DNA of 64,000 nucleotides, from contig CAJVZZ010000005.1 of NCBI GenBank assembly GCA_913020435.1, positions 1 to 64,000 on the forward strand, written 5' to 3'. Positions 18,432 to 27,400 of the stretch are shown here, piece after piece (position 1 is the stretch's first letter; every line of letters starts with the position of its first letter). A program made the translations under genes and the position numbers. The notes under the pieces are model-generated. The model did not search any database. It had not been told where the DNA came from and was given only the letters and a program-made list of their open reading frames with translations. Origin of the DNA: an uncultured Flavobacteriales bacterium (GTDB lineage: Bacteria > Bacteroidota > Bacteroidia > Flavobacteriales_G > Salibacteraceae).

Positions 18432-19520
18432 TTATTCTTGACTTAAATTTACGTTGTGACCACCTTCCATAAGGTATTTTTTTTGTCCAAAATGATCCAT
18501 GTCTGCTTTAACCATTTCTTTCACCAAAGCGTTAATATCATGCTTTGGGTCCCAACCCAACTCAGTTTTAGCCTTAGTGGGATCACCAATCAATAATTCT
18601 ACTTCAGTTGGACGATAATAGCGTGGGTCAACCTCAACTAGTACTCTTCCCGTTTCCGAACAAGTACCTTTTTCATTTTCTTCTTTTCCTGTCCATTCTA
18701 GAGTAATTCCTACTTCTTTAAAAGACCTGTTTACAAAGTCTCTTACCGAATACATTTTACCCGTAGCAAGTACATAGTCATCCGGTGTATCTTGTTGTAG
18801 CATTCGCCACATACCTTCTACGTAATCTTTAGCATGCCCCCAATCTCTTTGAGCATCCATGTTTCCTAGAAATAGTTTTTCAGATAAACCTAGCTTTATT
18901 TGAGCTGCTGCTCTAGTAATTTTTCGAGTTACGAATGTTTCTCCTCGTAATGGGCTTTCATGATTGAACAGTATTCCATTACAAGCAAACATTCCATATG
19001 ATTCACGATAATTTTTTATAATCCAGAATCCGTATAACTTTGCCACTCCATAAGGGCTTCTTGGATAAAAAGGTGTCGTTTCAGTTTGTGGTATCTCTTG
19101 AACTTTTCCGTAGAGTTCTGAGGTTGATGCTTGATAAAGTTTAGTTTTTTGCTCCAACCTTAAAATTCTAATTGCTTCTAGAATTCTCAATGTTCCAATA
19201 CCATCGGCATTCGCAGTATACTCAGGCATATCAAAACTTACCTTGACATGACTCATTGCCGCTAAATTGTAAATTTCATCAGGTTGAGTTTCTTGAATAA
19301 CCCGAATCAAGTTCGTAGAATCAGTTAAATCTCCATAATGGAGAAAAAACTTCACCCCTTTTTTATGGAAATCTTGATATAAATGATCAATTCTATCGGT
19401 ATTAAAAAGCGAACTTCTTCTTTTTAATCCGTGAACGGTATATCCTTTTTCAAGTAATAATTCCGCTAAATATGCGCCATCTTGACCCGTTACGCCTGTT
19501 ATTAAAGCAACTTTATTCAT
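18432..19520 (-). CDS. gmd: GDP-mannose 4,6-dehydratase
   Basis: Converts GDP-mannose to GDP-4-keto-6-deoxy-D-mannose, the first step to GDP-fucose. 362 residues. It has the [19 protein letters not shown] Rossmann start, the [19 protein letters not shown] loop, [20 protein letters not shown], the active-site YxxxK in [12 protein letters not shown], and [19 protein letters not shown]. It is the first gene of a five-gene operon (gmd, fcl, Wzi-like, WecA-like, Wzi-like) with its own promoter upstream. Confidence 0.96.
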   Translation of the reverse strand: MNKVALITGVTGQDGAYLAELLLEKGYTVHGLKRRSSLFNTDRIDHLYQDFHKKGVKFFLHYGDLTDSTNLIRVIQETQPDEIYNLAAMSHVKVSFDMPEYTANADGIGTLRILEAIRILRLEQKTKLYQASTSELYGKVQEIPQTETTPFYPRSPYGVAKLYGFWIIKNYRESYGMFACNGILFNHESPLRGETFVTRKITRAAAQIKLGLSEKLFLGNMDAQRDWGHAKDYVEGMWRMLQQDTPDDYVLATGKMYSVRDFVNRSFKEVGITLEWTGKEENEKGTCSETGRVLVEVDPRYYRPTEVELLIGDPTKAKTELGWDPKHDINALVKEMVKADMDHFGQKKYLMEGGHNVNLSQE

Positions 19521-19527
19521 ATGAATA

Positions 19528-19560
19528 CAAAGTTATTCATTTTCGATTTCTCAGAATCAA
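19528..19560 (-). promoter_or_regulatory. Putative promoter of the gmd polysaccharide operon
   Basis: TTG (19560-19558), a 22-base spacer and TAACTTTG (19535-19528) on the minus strand fit the Bacteroidota promoter pattern, with the same spacing as the candidate upstream of ctaB. The -7 box ends 8 bases before the ATG, so the leader would be very short. Confidence 0.5.
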
Positions 19561-19858
19561 TTTATAGAAACAAAGAATGTTTTTTGGAAAATGAAATAAA
19601 AATTACTACTCTTTAGGCTGCTGCACTTCTAGCTATTGGTTTTAAATTATACAAAAAATATTTTACTTGTGATTGCAGCGCTATCATAACTAATTCTTCT
19701 TCTAGTAGTTATTCATAAAGGATAAAGAAACTGATGCAAAGTAAGGCTGTTCAGCAATCGATAAGAGAACTTCTACAACTGGAAATGACAGCGCTGGTAA
19801 GTAAACCGAAACCTCTTAAATTAGGTGTCCAATTATAAAAAAGTGATTAAAAAAAGCG
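19561..19858. other. Intergenic stretch with a 34-codon open frame and an inverted repeat
   Basis: No established gene. A plus-strand frame 19734-19838 (MQSKAVQQSIRELLQLEMTA...) has a purine-rich AAAGGATAAAG upstream and is followed by the terminator at 19859. A short minus-strand frame contains MIALQSQVKYFLYNLKPIAR. The 12-base sequences CAGCGCTATCAT (from about 19677) and ATGACAGCGCTG (from about 19788) form an imperfect inverted repeat of 11 matches. It could be a tiny gene or remnants of a lost one. Confidence 0.3.
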
Positions 19859-19888
19859 AGGGCTAAATCAATGATTTGGCCCTTTTTC
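19855..19888. terminator. Bidirectional rho-independent terminator
   Basis: AGGGCTAAATCA and TGATTTGGCCCT (19859-19883) form a 12-bp stem with one G-T pair and a 1-2 base loop. It has CCTTTTTCTT on the right-hand side and, on the minus strand, CGCTTTTTTT. It lies just after the stop of the truncated aldehyde dehydrogenase gene (leftward) and can also stop rightward transcription. Confidence 0.75.
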
Positions 19889-19891
19889 TTG

Positions 19892-20764
19892 TCAATAGCT
19901 CGAACCAACGGCTCCTACCTTCTCTATGGGATGCCAAGTTGTTTTTACCTCGTTTAAAGTCTTAATAAAATATGGAGACTCTCCACTGTCAGATAAAATA
20001 GCATCTGTTGAATAATGAGCAATTCGTTTTAAGTTATCAGCTGATTTTTCTTTTAAATCAATAATTACTTTCTTATCTGAGCCGCAATAAACCAACGCAT
20101 TTACATCCATATGTTGAACAATGTGTGGCAACAATTCGTCTTTATTTCCGGTAAGAATATTAACCACTCCTCCAGGAACGTCTGAATCGTTTAAAACTTC
20201 AGCCAACGTAACACTGCACAAAGGTTTTGATTCTGAAGCAATAGCAATTAAAGAATTACCCCCAGCAATAGCCGTCGCAATAATTGTAGAAATCCCTAAT
20301 AGAGAACTTTCTTCTGGTGCTGTTGCTGCAACAACTCCCATTGGTTCTAAAACTGAAAAGTTGAAATGATTAGACGCAACAGGATTTACTGAACTAAAAA
20401 TCTGTTGATATTTATCACACCAACCTGCATAATAGACCCATCTATCGATAGTTGCATTCACTTCTTCATCTGCTTGTTTTTTAGAAGAACCTTGTAATTC
20501 CAATTCGCTGATAAATTGAGCTCGACGCCCTTCCATTATTTCAGCGATACGATATAATATTTGAGCCCTATTGTAAGCCGACCGTCCTGCCCATGCTGGT
20601 TGAGCAGCTCTAGCTACAACAACAGCATTTCTAAAATCCTTACGAGAACTTTTGCAAACATTTACGTCTATTCCTTTTGGGTTATAAAATCTACCCGATT
20701 CTGTTCTAGGAAACTTACCGCCGATATATATCTTATATGTTTTTTTAATTTCCAATCGTGCCAT
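19892..20764 (-). CDS. C-terminally truncated aldehyde dehydrogenase-like protein (ALDH16 C-domain type)
   Basis: A 290-residue protein covering only the NAD-binding part of an aldehyde dehydrogenase (YKIYIGGKFPRTESGRFYNP, then GVVAATAPEESSLLGISTII and DVPGGVVNILTGNKDELLPH). The catalytic domain with its cysteine and glutamate is absent; after about residue 230 it runs into a short tail ending HPIEKVGAVGSSY. It starts one base after the full-length dehydrogenase. Full plus truncated ALDH in this order is the architecture of the fused ALDH16 family, so this is best read as its non-catalytic C-terminal half made as a separate chain, not a decayed gene. It probably binds the catalytic partner. 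Confidence 0.8.
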   Translation of the reverse strand: MARLEIKKTYKIYIGGKFPRTESGRFYNPKGIDVNVCKSSRKDFRNAVVVARAAQPAWAGRSAYNRAQILYRIAEIMEGRRAQFISELELQGSSKKQADEEVNATIDRWVYYAGWCDKYQQIFSSVNPVASNHFNFSVLEPMGVVAATAPEESSLLGISTIIATAIAGGNSLIAIASESKPLCSVTLAEVLNDSDVPGGVVNILTGNKDELLPHIVQHMDVNALVYCGSDKKVIIDLKEKSADNLKRIAHYSTDAILSDSGESPYFIKTLNEVKTTWHPIEKVGAVGSSY

Positions 20765-20765
20765 C

Positions 20766-22220
20766 TTAGTCGTTAAATTTTAAATACGATTCCAATCCAT
20801 GAACTCCACCTTCTCTTCCAAACCCACTTTCCTTGTATCCACCAAATGGACTAGTTGGGTCGAACTTATTAAAGGTATTGGCCCAAATTACTCCAGCTCT
20901 TAATTGCTGTGTAAGGTTAAATATTTTAGAACCTTTATCCGTCCAAACTCCTGCTGATAAACCGTAAGGAGTATTATTTGCTTTTTGAATAACTTCTCCA
21001 ATAGTTCTAAAGGTTTGAACTGCTAATACAGGTCCAAATATTTCGTCTTGAACAATTCTGCTGCTCTGAGCTGCTCCCGTGAAAATAGTTGGTTTACACC
21101 AGAATCCTTTTGAGGGAACTGAGCAACTGGATTGGAACATTTCTAACCCTTCCTCTTTTCCGATCTTCAAATATTTATTAATGGTTTCTAATTGGCTTTT
21201 CGAGTTAATCGCACCAATATCAGTGTTCTTGTCCATTGGATCACCAACCACTAAATTTTCGATTCGAGCTTTTAGTTTTTGAATCACCTCATCATGAACT
21301 GATTCTTGAACAAATAATCGGGACCCAGCGCAACATACATGTCCTTGATTAAAATAAATGCCATTTATTATTCCTTCTACCGCTTGATTAATTGCAGCAT
21401 CTTCAAAAATTATATTCGCAGCTTTACCACCTAATTCTAGCGTGAGTTTTTTATCTGTGTTTGCAGTTGCACGTTGAATAATTTTACCGACTTCAGTAGA
21501 GCCTGTAAAGGCAATTTTATTCACCTTAGGGTGATTCACAATAGCCGCGCCAGTTGCTCCAGCACCTGTTACAATATTTACAACTCCTGGTGGAAATTCA
21601 GCTTCTTCAATTATCTCTGCCAGTTTCAAAGCAGTCAATGGAGTAGTTTCAGCGGGCTTTAAAACAACAGTATTACCACAAGCTAATGCAGGAGCTAGTT
21701 TCCAAGCTGCCATAAGCAATGGGAAGTTCCATGGAATTATCTGTCCAGCGACTCCTAATGGTTCTGTTTTTCGATTTGGAAAAGCATATTCTAATTTATC
21801 TGCCCAACCTGCATGATAAAAGAAATGTGCCGCTGCCAAGGGAATATCAATATCTCGAGATTCTCGAATAGGTTTTCCTCCATCAAGAGTTTCTATGACA
21901 GAAAGTTCTCTAGCTTTTTCTTGAATCAATCGCGCTAAACGGAACAAATACTTCCCTCTTTCTTTACCCGATAAAGAAGACCAACCATTAAATGCTTTTT
22001 CTGCAGCGGAAACAGCCGCATCAACATCAGTCTTGCTTGCTTCTGCAACTTGGGCTATTACTTTTTCATTAGACGGATTTATGGTCTTAAAATACTTTCC
22101 ACTTTTCGGCTTTGTCCATTTACCATTTATGAATAACTCGTATTGATCTTTTAATTGAATATGACCTGCACTTTCTAGAGCAGGAGAAAAGTCAAACACA
22201 TTTTTATTTTTTACTGCCAT
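20766..22220 (-). CDS. NAD(P)-dependent aldehyde dehydrogenase (ALDH16 N-domain type)
   Basis: A full-length 484-residue aldehyde dehydrogenase with the catalytic cysteine in NQGHVCCAGSR (Cys296), the general-base glutamate in LELGGKAAN (Glu262), PWNFPLLMAAWKLAPALACG and FTGSTEVGK for cofactor, and the terminal PFGGYKESGFGREGG. It is encoded between deoC and the truncated ALDH with gaps of 3 and 1 bases. Since DeoC releases acetaldehyde, oxidation of acetaldehyde to acetate is the obvious proposal, but the substrate is not proven by sequence. Confidence 0.92.
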   Translation of the reverse strand: MAVKNKNVFDFSPALESAGHIQLKDQYELFINGKWTKPKSGKYFKTINPSNEKVIAQVAEASKTDVDAAVSAAEKAFNGWSSLSGKERGKYLFRLARLIQEKARELSVIETLDGGKPIRESRDIDIPLAAAHFFYHAGWADKLEYAFPNRKTEPLGVAGQIIPWNFPLLMAAWKLAPALACGNTVVLKPAETTPLTALKLAEIIEEAEFPPGVVNIVTGAGATGAAIVNHPKVNKIAFTGSTEVGKIIQRATANTDKKLTLELGGKAANIIFEDAAINQAVEGIINGIYFNQGHVCCAGSRLFVQESVHDEVIQKLKARIENLVVGDPMDKNTDIGAINSKSQLETINKYLKIGKEEGLEMFQSSCSVPSKGFWCKPTIFTGAAQSSRIVQDEIFGPVLAVQTFRTIGEVIQKANNTPYGLSAGVWTDKGSKIFNLTQQLRAGVIWANTFNKFDPTSPFGGYKESGFGREGGVHGLESYLKFND

Positions 22221-22223
22221 TTC

Positions 22224-23120
22224 TTAGTCTATTGAAAAATAATCAGAAGATTGATAAGCACCTGTTTGAGCCTTTGCGTATTGCATTAAAAGATCGTTAG
22301 CCAAACTAGAAGCTCCAAAACGAAACCACTCATTACTTAGCCATTGATCTCCTAAGACTTCTTTAACCAACATTAGATAATGTAACGCCAGTTTTGATTT
22401 TGATATCCCCCCTGCAGGCTTCATGGCTATCATTTTACCTGTTTCAAGATAATAATCACGAATAGCTTCTAACATCACACAAGTAACTGGAAGTGTTGCT
22501 GCTTTTGGGATTTTTCCAGTTGATGTTTTTATAAAATCAGCTCCAGAATAAATTGCAATATCACTTGCTTTTCTGACCTGATCAAGACTTCCTAGCTCTC
22601 CGGTCTCTAGAATTACCTTTAAACGTGCTTTACCGCAGGCCTCTTTTATTGTAGAAATTTCATCAGCGACAAAATCATATTCTCCTTGCAAGAATTTGCC
22701 ACGAGAAATCACCATATCAATTTCATCAGCGCCATTGTCTAATGCCATTTTAGTATCGAGCAACTTTACTTCCAAAGAAGACTGTCCTGAAGGAAATGCT
22801 GTTGCAACAGAGGCTACTTTAATACCTGATTTACCAAGTGCCTTTTTGGCTACACCTACCATTGAAGGATATACGCAGATTGCCGCGACACTGGGCAATT
22901 CAGGATACTCATTGCAAAGATATTGGGCTTTTGTACAAAGCTGCGTTACTTTCCCATTTGTATCAGCTCCTTCCAAAGTGGTTAAGTCTATCATGCTGAT
23001 GGCCATTTGCAGTCCTGCAAGTTTCATATCAGATTTTATGCTTCGAGCGGTTACACGTGCAATTCTATCTTCAATTCCAACTTGGTCTACTGGTGGTGAA
23101 TTTCTATTTACCAATTGCAT
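22224..23120 (-). CDS. deoC: Deoxyribose-phosphate aldolase
   Basis: Class I aldolase that splits 2-deoxyribose-5-phosphate into glyceraldehyde-3-phosphate and acetaldehyde in deoxynucleoside breakdown. 298 residues, longer than the E. coli enzyme, as for the eukaryote-like/actinobacterial subtype. It has VAICVYPSMVGVAKKAL, the GADEIDMVISRG strand, the Schiff-base lysine region DFIKTSTGKIPKAAT and the proton-relay lysine MKPAGGISKSK. It is the first gene of a deoC-ALDH-ALDH operon. Confidence 0.94.
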   Translation of the reverse strand: MQLVNRNSPPVDQVGIEDRIARVTARSIKSDMKLAGLQMAISMIDLTTLEGADTNGKVTQLCTKAQYLCNEYPELPSVAAICVYPSMVGVAKKALGKSGIKVASVATAFPSGQSSLEVKLLDTKMALDNGADEIDMVISRGKFLQGEYDFVADEISTIKEACGKARLKVILETGELGSLDQVRKASDIAIYSGADFIKTSTGKIPKAATLPVTCVMLEAIRDYYLETGKMIAMKPAGGISKSKLALHYLMLVKEVLGDQWLSNEWFRFGASSLANDLLMQYAKAQTGAYQSSDYFSID

Positions 23121-23167
23121 ATAAATTGTTTATGAAGTAAAAGTATAAAAAGGGTAATGCTATAAAC

Positions 23168-23198
23168 GAAAAAACCCCAATGCTTTTCAGCATTAGGG
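23168..23198 (-). terminator. Rho-independent terminator after the TonB-like gene
   Basis: On the minus strand CCCTAATGC and GCATTGGGG form a 9-bp stem (one G-T pair) around TGAAAA, followed by TTTTTT (23198-23168). It lies 22 bases beyond the stop codon at 23221 and ends that single-gene unit before deoC. Confidence 0.88.
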
Positions 23199-23220
23199 TA
23201 TTAATTATTTCTATATTAAT

Positions 23221-23898
23221 TTAACTCAATCTAAATCGAACAGGCAAGTTAAATTGAACGCGAACAGCTTTTCCTCGTTGTTTACCCGCATTCCATTTAG
23301 GCATTTTCTTGATAGCATTTACCGCAGCGTCATCACAACCACCGCCTAAGCCTCTAAGAATCTTGATGCTTGTAATTATTCCCGTAGGCTCTACTACAAA
23401 TGTCACATAAACGATACCTTGAATTCCAGCATCTTGTGCCATTTTAGGATACTTCAAGTTTTCACCTAAGAACTTATTCATGGCAGATTCTCCTCCAGGG
23501 AATTGAGCGTTTTCCTCAACAATTGTAAAAATCTCTAGCTCTACATACTCTTCCTCTTCTTCAATTTCTTGCATTTGGATTTCAGTATCTTCATCAGCTT
23601 CAGTATCATCTATCTCTAGCTCATCCTCAATTTCCTCATCATCTTCTACAATATCAATAATTGTAGTTTGTGGTGGTGGTGGCGGAGGTGGAGGTGGTGG
23701 TGGTGTTTGTTGAGTTAGCGGAATCATTTCCTCTTCTTCAATATCTAAATTAAGTGATCCTAAGTCAGAATTGGTTTTGTCAAAAATAGCCCACTCAAAA
23801 CTTACTAAAACTAATCCAAGAGCAAAAACCATCCCCACTTGAAACAACAGACCTTTTCTTTTCTCAAGGTCAACTGAAGGGTTCTTTTTATTATCCAT
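23221..23898 (-). CDS. TonB family energy transducer
   Basis: A 225-residue TonB-like protein. A cytoplasmic Lys-rich start (MDNKKNPSVDLEKRKG) precedes one membrane span (about 14-38, VGMVFALGLVLVSFEWAIF). A run of 11 prolines follows near residues 66-76, then an acidic linker (EDDEEIEDELEIDD and more) and a C-terminal TonB domain (FPGGESAMNKFLGENLKYPKMAQ, GIQGIVYVTFVVEPTG, VNAIKKMPKWNAGKQRGK). It would pass proton-motive energy to outer-membrane receptors. The acidic linker replaces the usual Pro-Lys stretch. It is monocistronic with its own terminator. Confidence 0.9.
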   Translation of the reverse strand: MDNKKNPSVDLEKRKGLLFQVGMVFALGLVLVSFEWAIFDKTNSDLGSLNLDIEEEEMIPLTQQTPPPPPPPPPPPQTTIIDIVEDDEEIEDELEIDDTEADEDTEIQMQEIEEEEEYVELEIFTIVEENAQFPGGESAMNKFLGENLKYPKMAQDAGIQGIVYVTFVVEPTGIITSIKILRGLGGGCDDAAVNAIKKMPKWNAGKQRGKAVRVQFNLPVRFRLS

Positions 23899-23970
23899 TT
23901 TTTTAAAAATTTAATTAAAGATAGCGATAAAACGTGTAGTACACATTTCTTGCCAAATCTTTACATATTC

Positions 23971-24351
23971 TTAACCTACTAAACTCATATAATCATCTGC
24001 TGAAAGAAGACTCTCTAACTGACTATCATCGCTCGGTTTGATTTTAACCATCCAACCATCAGAGTAAGGATTTGCGTTTACTGTTTCGGGGGCTCCTTCT
24101 AATTCACTATTGAATGAAAGTATCTCTCCAGAAATTGGCATAAATAAATCAGAAACAGTTTTTACTGCTTCAATCGTTCCAAAAACTTCTTCCTGGTCCA
24201 ATGTTTCTCCTTCAGTTTCAATTTCTACGTATACAATATCACCCAATTCTCCTTGAGCAAATTCTGTGATACCAACTGTAACTGATCCATCACTTTCAAG
24301 TCTAATCCACTCGTGATCTTTAGTGTATTTTAAGTCTGCTGGAATATTCAT
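23971..24351 (-). CDS. gcvH: Glycine cleavage system H protein
   Basis: Lipoyl-carrying protein that shuttles the aminomethyl group in glycine cleavage. The ATG at 24351 ([16 protein letters not shown]) gives 126 residues, the normal length. The lipoylated lysine lies in [19 protein letters not shown] at about residue 63. A TATATTTG -7 box (24386-24379) stands upstream. No other glycine cleavage genes are in the window; gcvH beside sprA and ruvA is an arrangement I associate with Bacteroidota. Confidence 0.96.
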   Translation of the reverse strand: MNIPADLKYTKDHEWIRLESDGSVTVGITEFAQGELGDIVYVEIETEGETLDQEEVFGTIEAVKTVSDLFMPISGEILSFNSELEGAPETVNANPYSDGWMVKIKPSDDSQLESLLSADDYMSLVG

Positions 24352-24378
24352 TTTCTTTCTCAATTTTAATAAGGTGGA

Positions 24379-24386
24379 CAAATATA
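24379..24386 (-). promoter_or_regulatory. -7 promoter box of gcvH
   Basis: TATATTTG on the minus strand fits TAnnTTTG and sits 28 bases upstream of the gcvH ATG, inside the 75-base gap after sprA. No -33 TTG is evident. Confidence 0.4.
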
Positions 24387-24426
24387 AATTTTATGCTAGA
24401 ATGCTACGCTTGTGGTTGATAAATTG

Positions 24427-27400
24427 TTAGCCGATTGTAAATCTAAAACTTACACCGAAGTTAGTATTTGTTGTTTTGAAGCTATTAGATATAACGGGAA
24501 TGTTAAGTACGTAGTCATAAAACAAGCGTAAATTCAAATTATTTGATAAGGCGTAATCGGCTGTAATTTTCAATGATAATACGTTCTGACCAGACGTTGG
24601 AGTATGCTCATCTTCTGCTATTCGGCGAACTATAGCCCTATTTTCTCTATAACTTCCGTCAGCACGAAGCTTTAAATCTGAATTTAGTTTCTTGCCATTA
24701 ATTGACCAAGGAAGCTCTAAAGGAAAACTGTAACCAGCTCCTATAGTGTAAGTTTTATTTTTTTGTTCCATTATTTGACCCGTTCCAACGTTAAGTGCTG
24801 CAGTTCTTCCCGTTTTATATTCAACTCGAGTACTTATTCCATTTTTCCATTGAAAATCTAAATTTATAAGTGGTGAAAATTGTTCGGAGAGTGTTACACT
24901 ATTAAATTGATATTTACCAATGAAGTTACTGTCTAAATCCCTTTCGATAATATCAGCAAGCTGCTGCCTCTGCAGCTCTTCACTTATCTCATCTGCCGAT
25001 TTAAACCGTTGATTATTTGTATAGCCACCTACCGTAAGATTCGATGTATAACCTGTACTCGTTGTAACCGTTTTGAAATACTTCTTAAACGCAGCAATTT
25101 TACTTAATCCGTTATAAGATATTCGCCAATTGAGTTTTGGTAATTCGTTCAATATGTTTAGCTTTTGCTGATTTGGATCTTTGCCGGAATAGGCTGCCAA
25201 AAACGCTGGAATGAGAACATCAGCTGAAGTTGGACCATAACCTTGGGCATATCCTGGATATTTTTCATGCTCACCATCTATAAACTCTGACAATTCAGAA
25301 TTTGCAGCAATTCGATCAGATATAACTTCTCGATACTTGAGCATGTTATCAAAAATCACATTCCCATTTGTTTCTTTATCATCTCTAATCAAACTGGTTC
25401 TAATCATATTGTAAGACACGCTATAATTTCCTGAAGTAATTGGAGATTGCTCATTCCAATCCCATTCATTGGTCAATGAATCGCGACCATATCGATAAAA
25501 TAGAACCGTATTCTGCGTATTATTATAACTTCCAGAAAAATTAATTCGTAGGTCTTTAATTGGTTGAGCTGTTGCCCTAAAGGTGAGTCTATTGCTACTC
25601 AAGTTTGATACTTGATTATTTATGTTTGGGTTTCGAACTAGCCATTCTTTTTCTGATGCATATTCCCAGAATTGCGTTCCTTCAGTTCCTCCAAAATCAG
25701 TTTGTTTTCCGAATAAAAAGCCTACACCAGGTGCACCTTCTCCACCATATTCATCCCAATCACCTCCCACATATTGACTGTTTGGCCTAAAGCCAGGAAT
25801 CATCATTCCCTTACCTAAACCATAGGTAACATTGGCATTTGTAAAGCTCATAAGAAGCTTCGCTCCTCTATCTATAATGGTATATTTATTTGGATCTCTA
25901 GTTTTTGATTTTCCATCATCTGATTCTTCGCCATTAGCGTTTTCCGTAATCTCTTTTTCCACTTCTCTATTTCGGGTTGCTCTATCCCTAGCCTTTTGTT
26001 GCAAATATCTTCGCTGGCGTGTTTGCACTCCTTTCAAATAATCTGATTTCCCATACAACTTTCTCATATTGAAGCTACTTGAAAAATTTATGGTGTTGTT
26101 ATTTTGAATCGTGTTTCCAATTTCACCTGAAGAATCTACCACTTGATCATGTGGGATTTCGACTCCCCTTCCCAGCGGACCTCTAGTCCATGTATAGCCA
26201 GAGGAATAGTCAAGAGACGAGTTTATCCAGTCTGTTGCTGGAATTTTATCTAGAGGAATTTTATAATTAAATCTAGAATTATGGTTATAATTCATATTTA
26301 CACCAAGCGCTAAAATATTGGTCCATACTGTATCTTTCCAATGATCCCAATAACCATTTTCAAATCCTGGTCGATTATCATTTCTAGATTTTTCCGCAGG
26401 CCCATTAAGCGGCTCCATAATTAATGCATTGTTGTTGGCGGTATAGGTATAATTGAGGTTTTTGGTAATATCATACTTAAAATTGTAAGACCTATTCCAT
26501 GTGAAATTTTTATTATAAAATTCAGGAAGCCTTGCCGTTAGGCCTGGATTATTATTTCTGATTTTATAGGCATTATACATTCTATTCATACTAGAGGTCA
26601 TTGAAAAGGACTTTGGTAATAAATAGAAGTTCATTTCACGAGCAAGCTTCATATAATCTGACTCTTTTAGCATTTTAACTTTACTCAGTGGTTTAACTGG
26701 TTTAGGCGCTAGAGCATATTGGTACGTTAAAGCTAGTTTTTGATTTCTCGTTAATTCACGCTCCACTTCAAAATTAGTTCTTACTTCTTCAGACCAAGCA
26801 TAGGTTGCAGAAAAATTAGAAATATCATAGGGCATTGATTTTTTATCTTTACTCGCCGTTTTTTCTTTTCGTACGTTAGTGAAATTTACAGAACGTCTGA
26901 CCAATCGATCTTGAGTTATTTTCTTAACAGAATCTTTTTGTTCTCTAGTTTCCCATGCCTCAACATAATCATCAAATTCAATATCTGGAGCAAGCGGTGA
27001 ATAACGCGGTTCTTCAATTTCAATTCCGTAGCTAGCATACATTGGAACTCTTATCCCCCAATCCTTAGGTAAAAACTTATCTAAATTCATTGCCGCTGTT
27101 GTGCTGAAATGTTTTTTAGTCTCCTGCTGGCGCTCTGCTACCTTCTTATCCAAACTTCCCCAACCGGGAGTGCTCATTCCACTAGTTACATTGAAATTGA
27201 CCAAATCTGCCATTTTCAAGTTGGCATTTCCAATAGTTGCCCAACCCTTCGTCTTGTCAAAATTGGACATCCGCAATTCATTCACCCAAATTTCTGCACA
27301 CTTAGGCATACCATCATCATTAGATGTTGTTTGGGTTTGCCTTGGATTTCGAATTCCAATCATAATTGTTTTAATCTCACCCATATTAGGATTACCAACA

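Noticed and set aside
19892-20764. The short aldehyde dehydrogenase as a truncated pseudogene
   Set aside because: It has an intact frame, one-base spacing to the full enzyme, its own terminator, and the domain layout of ALDH16 C-terminal halves.
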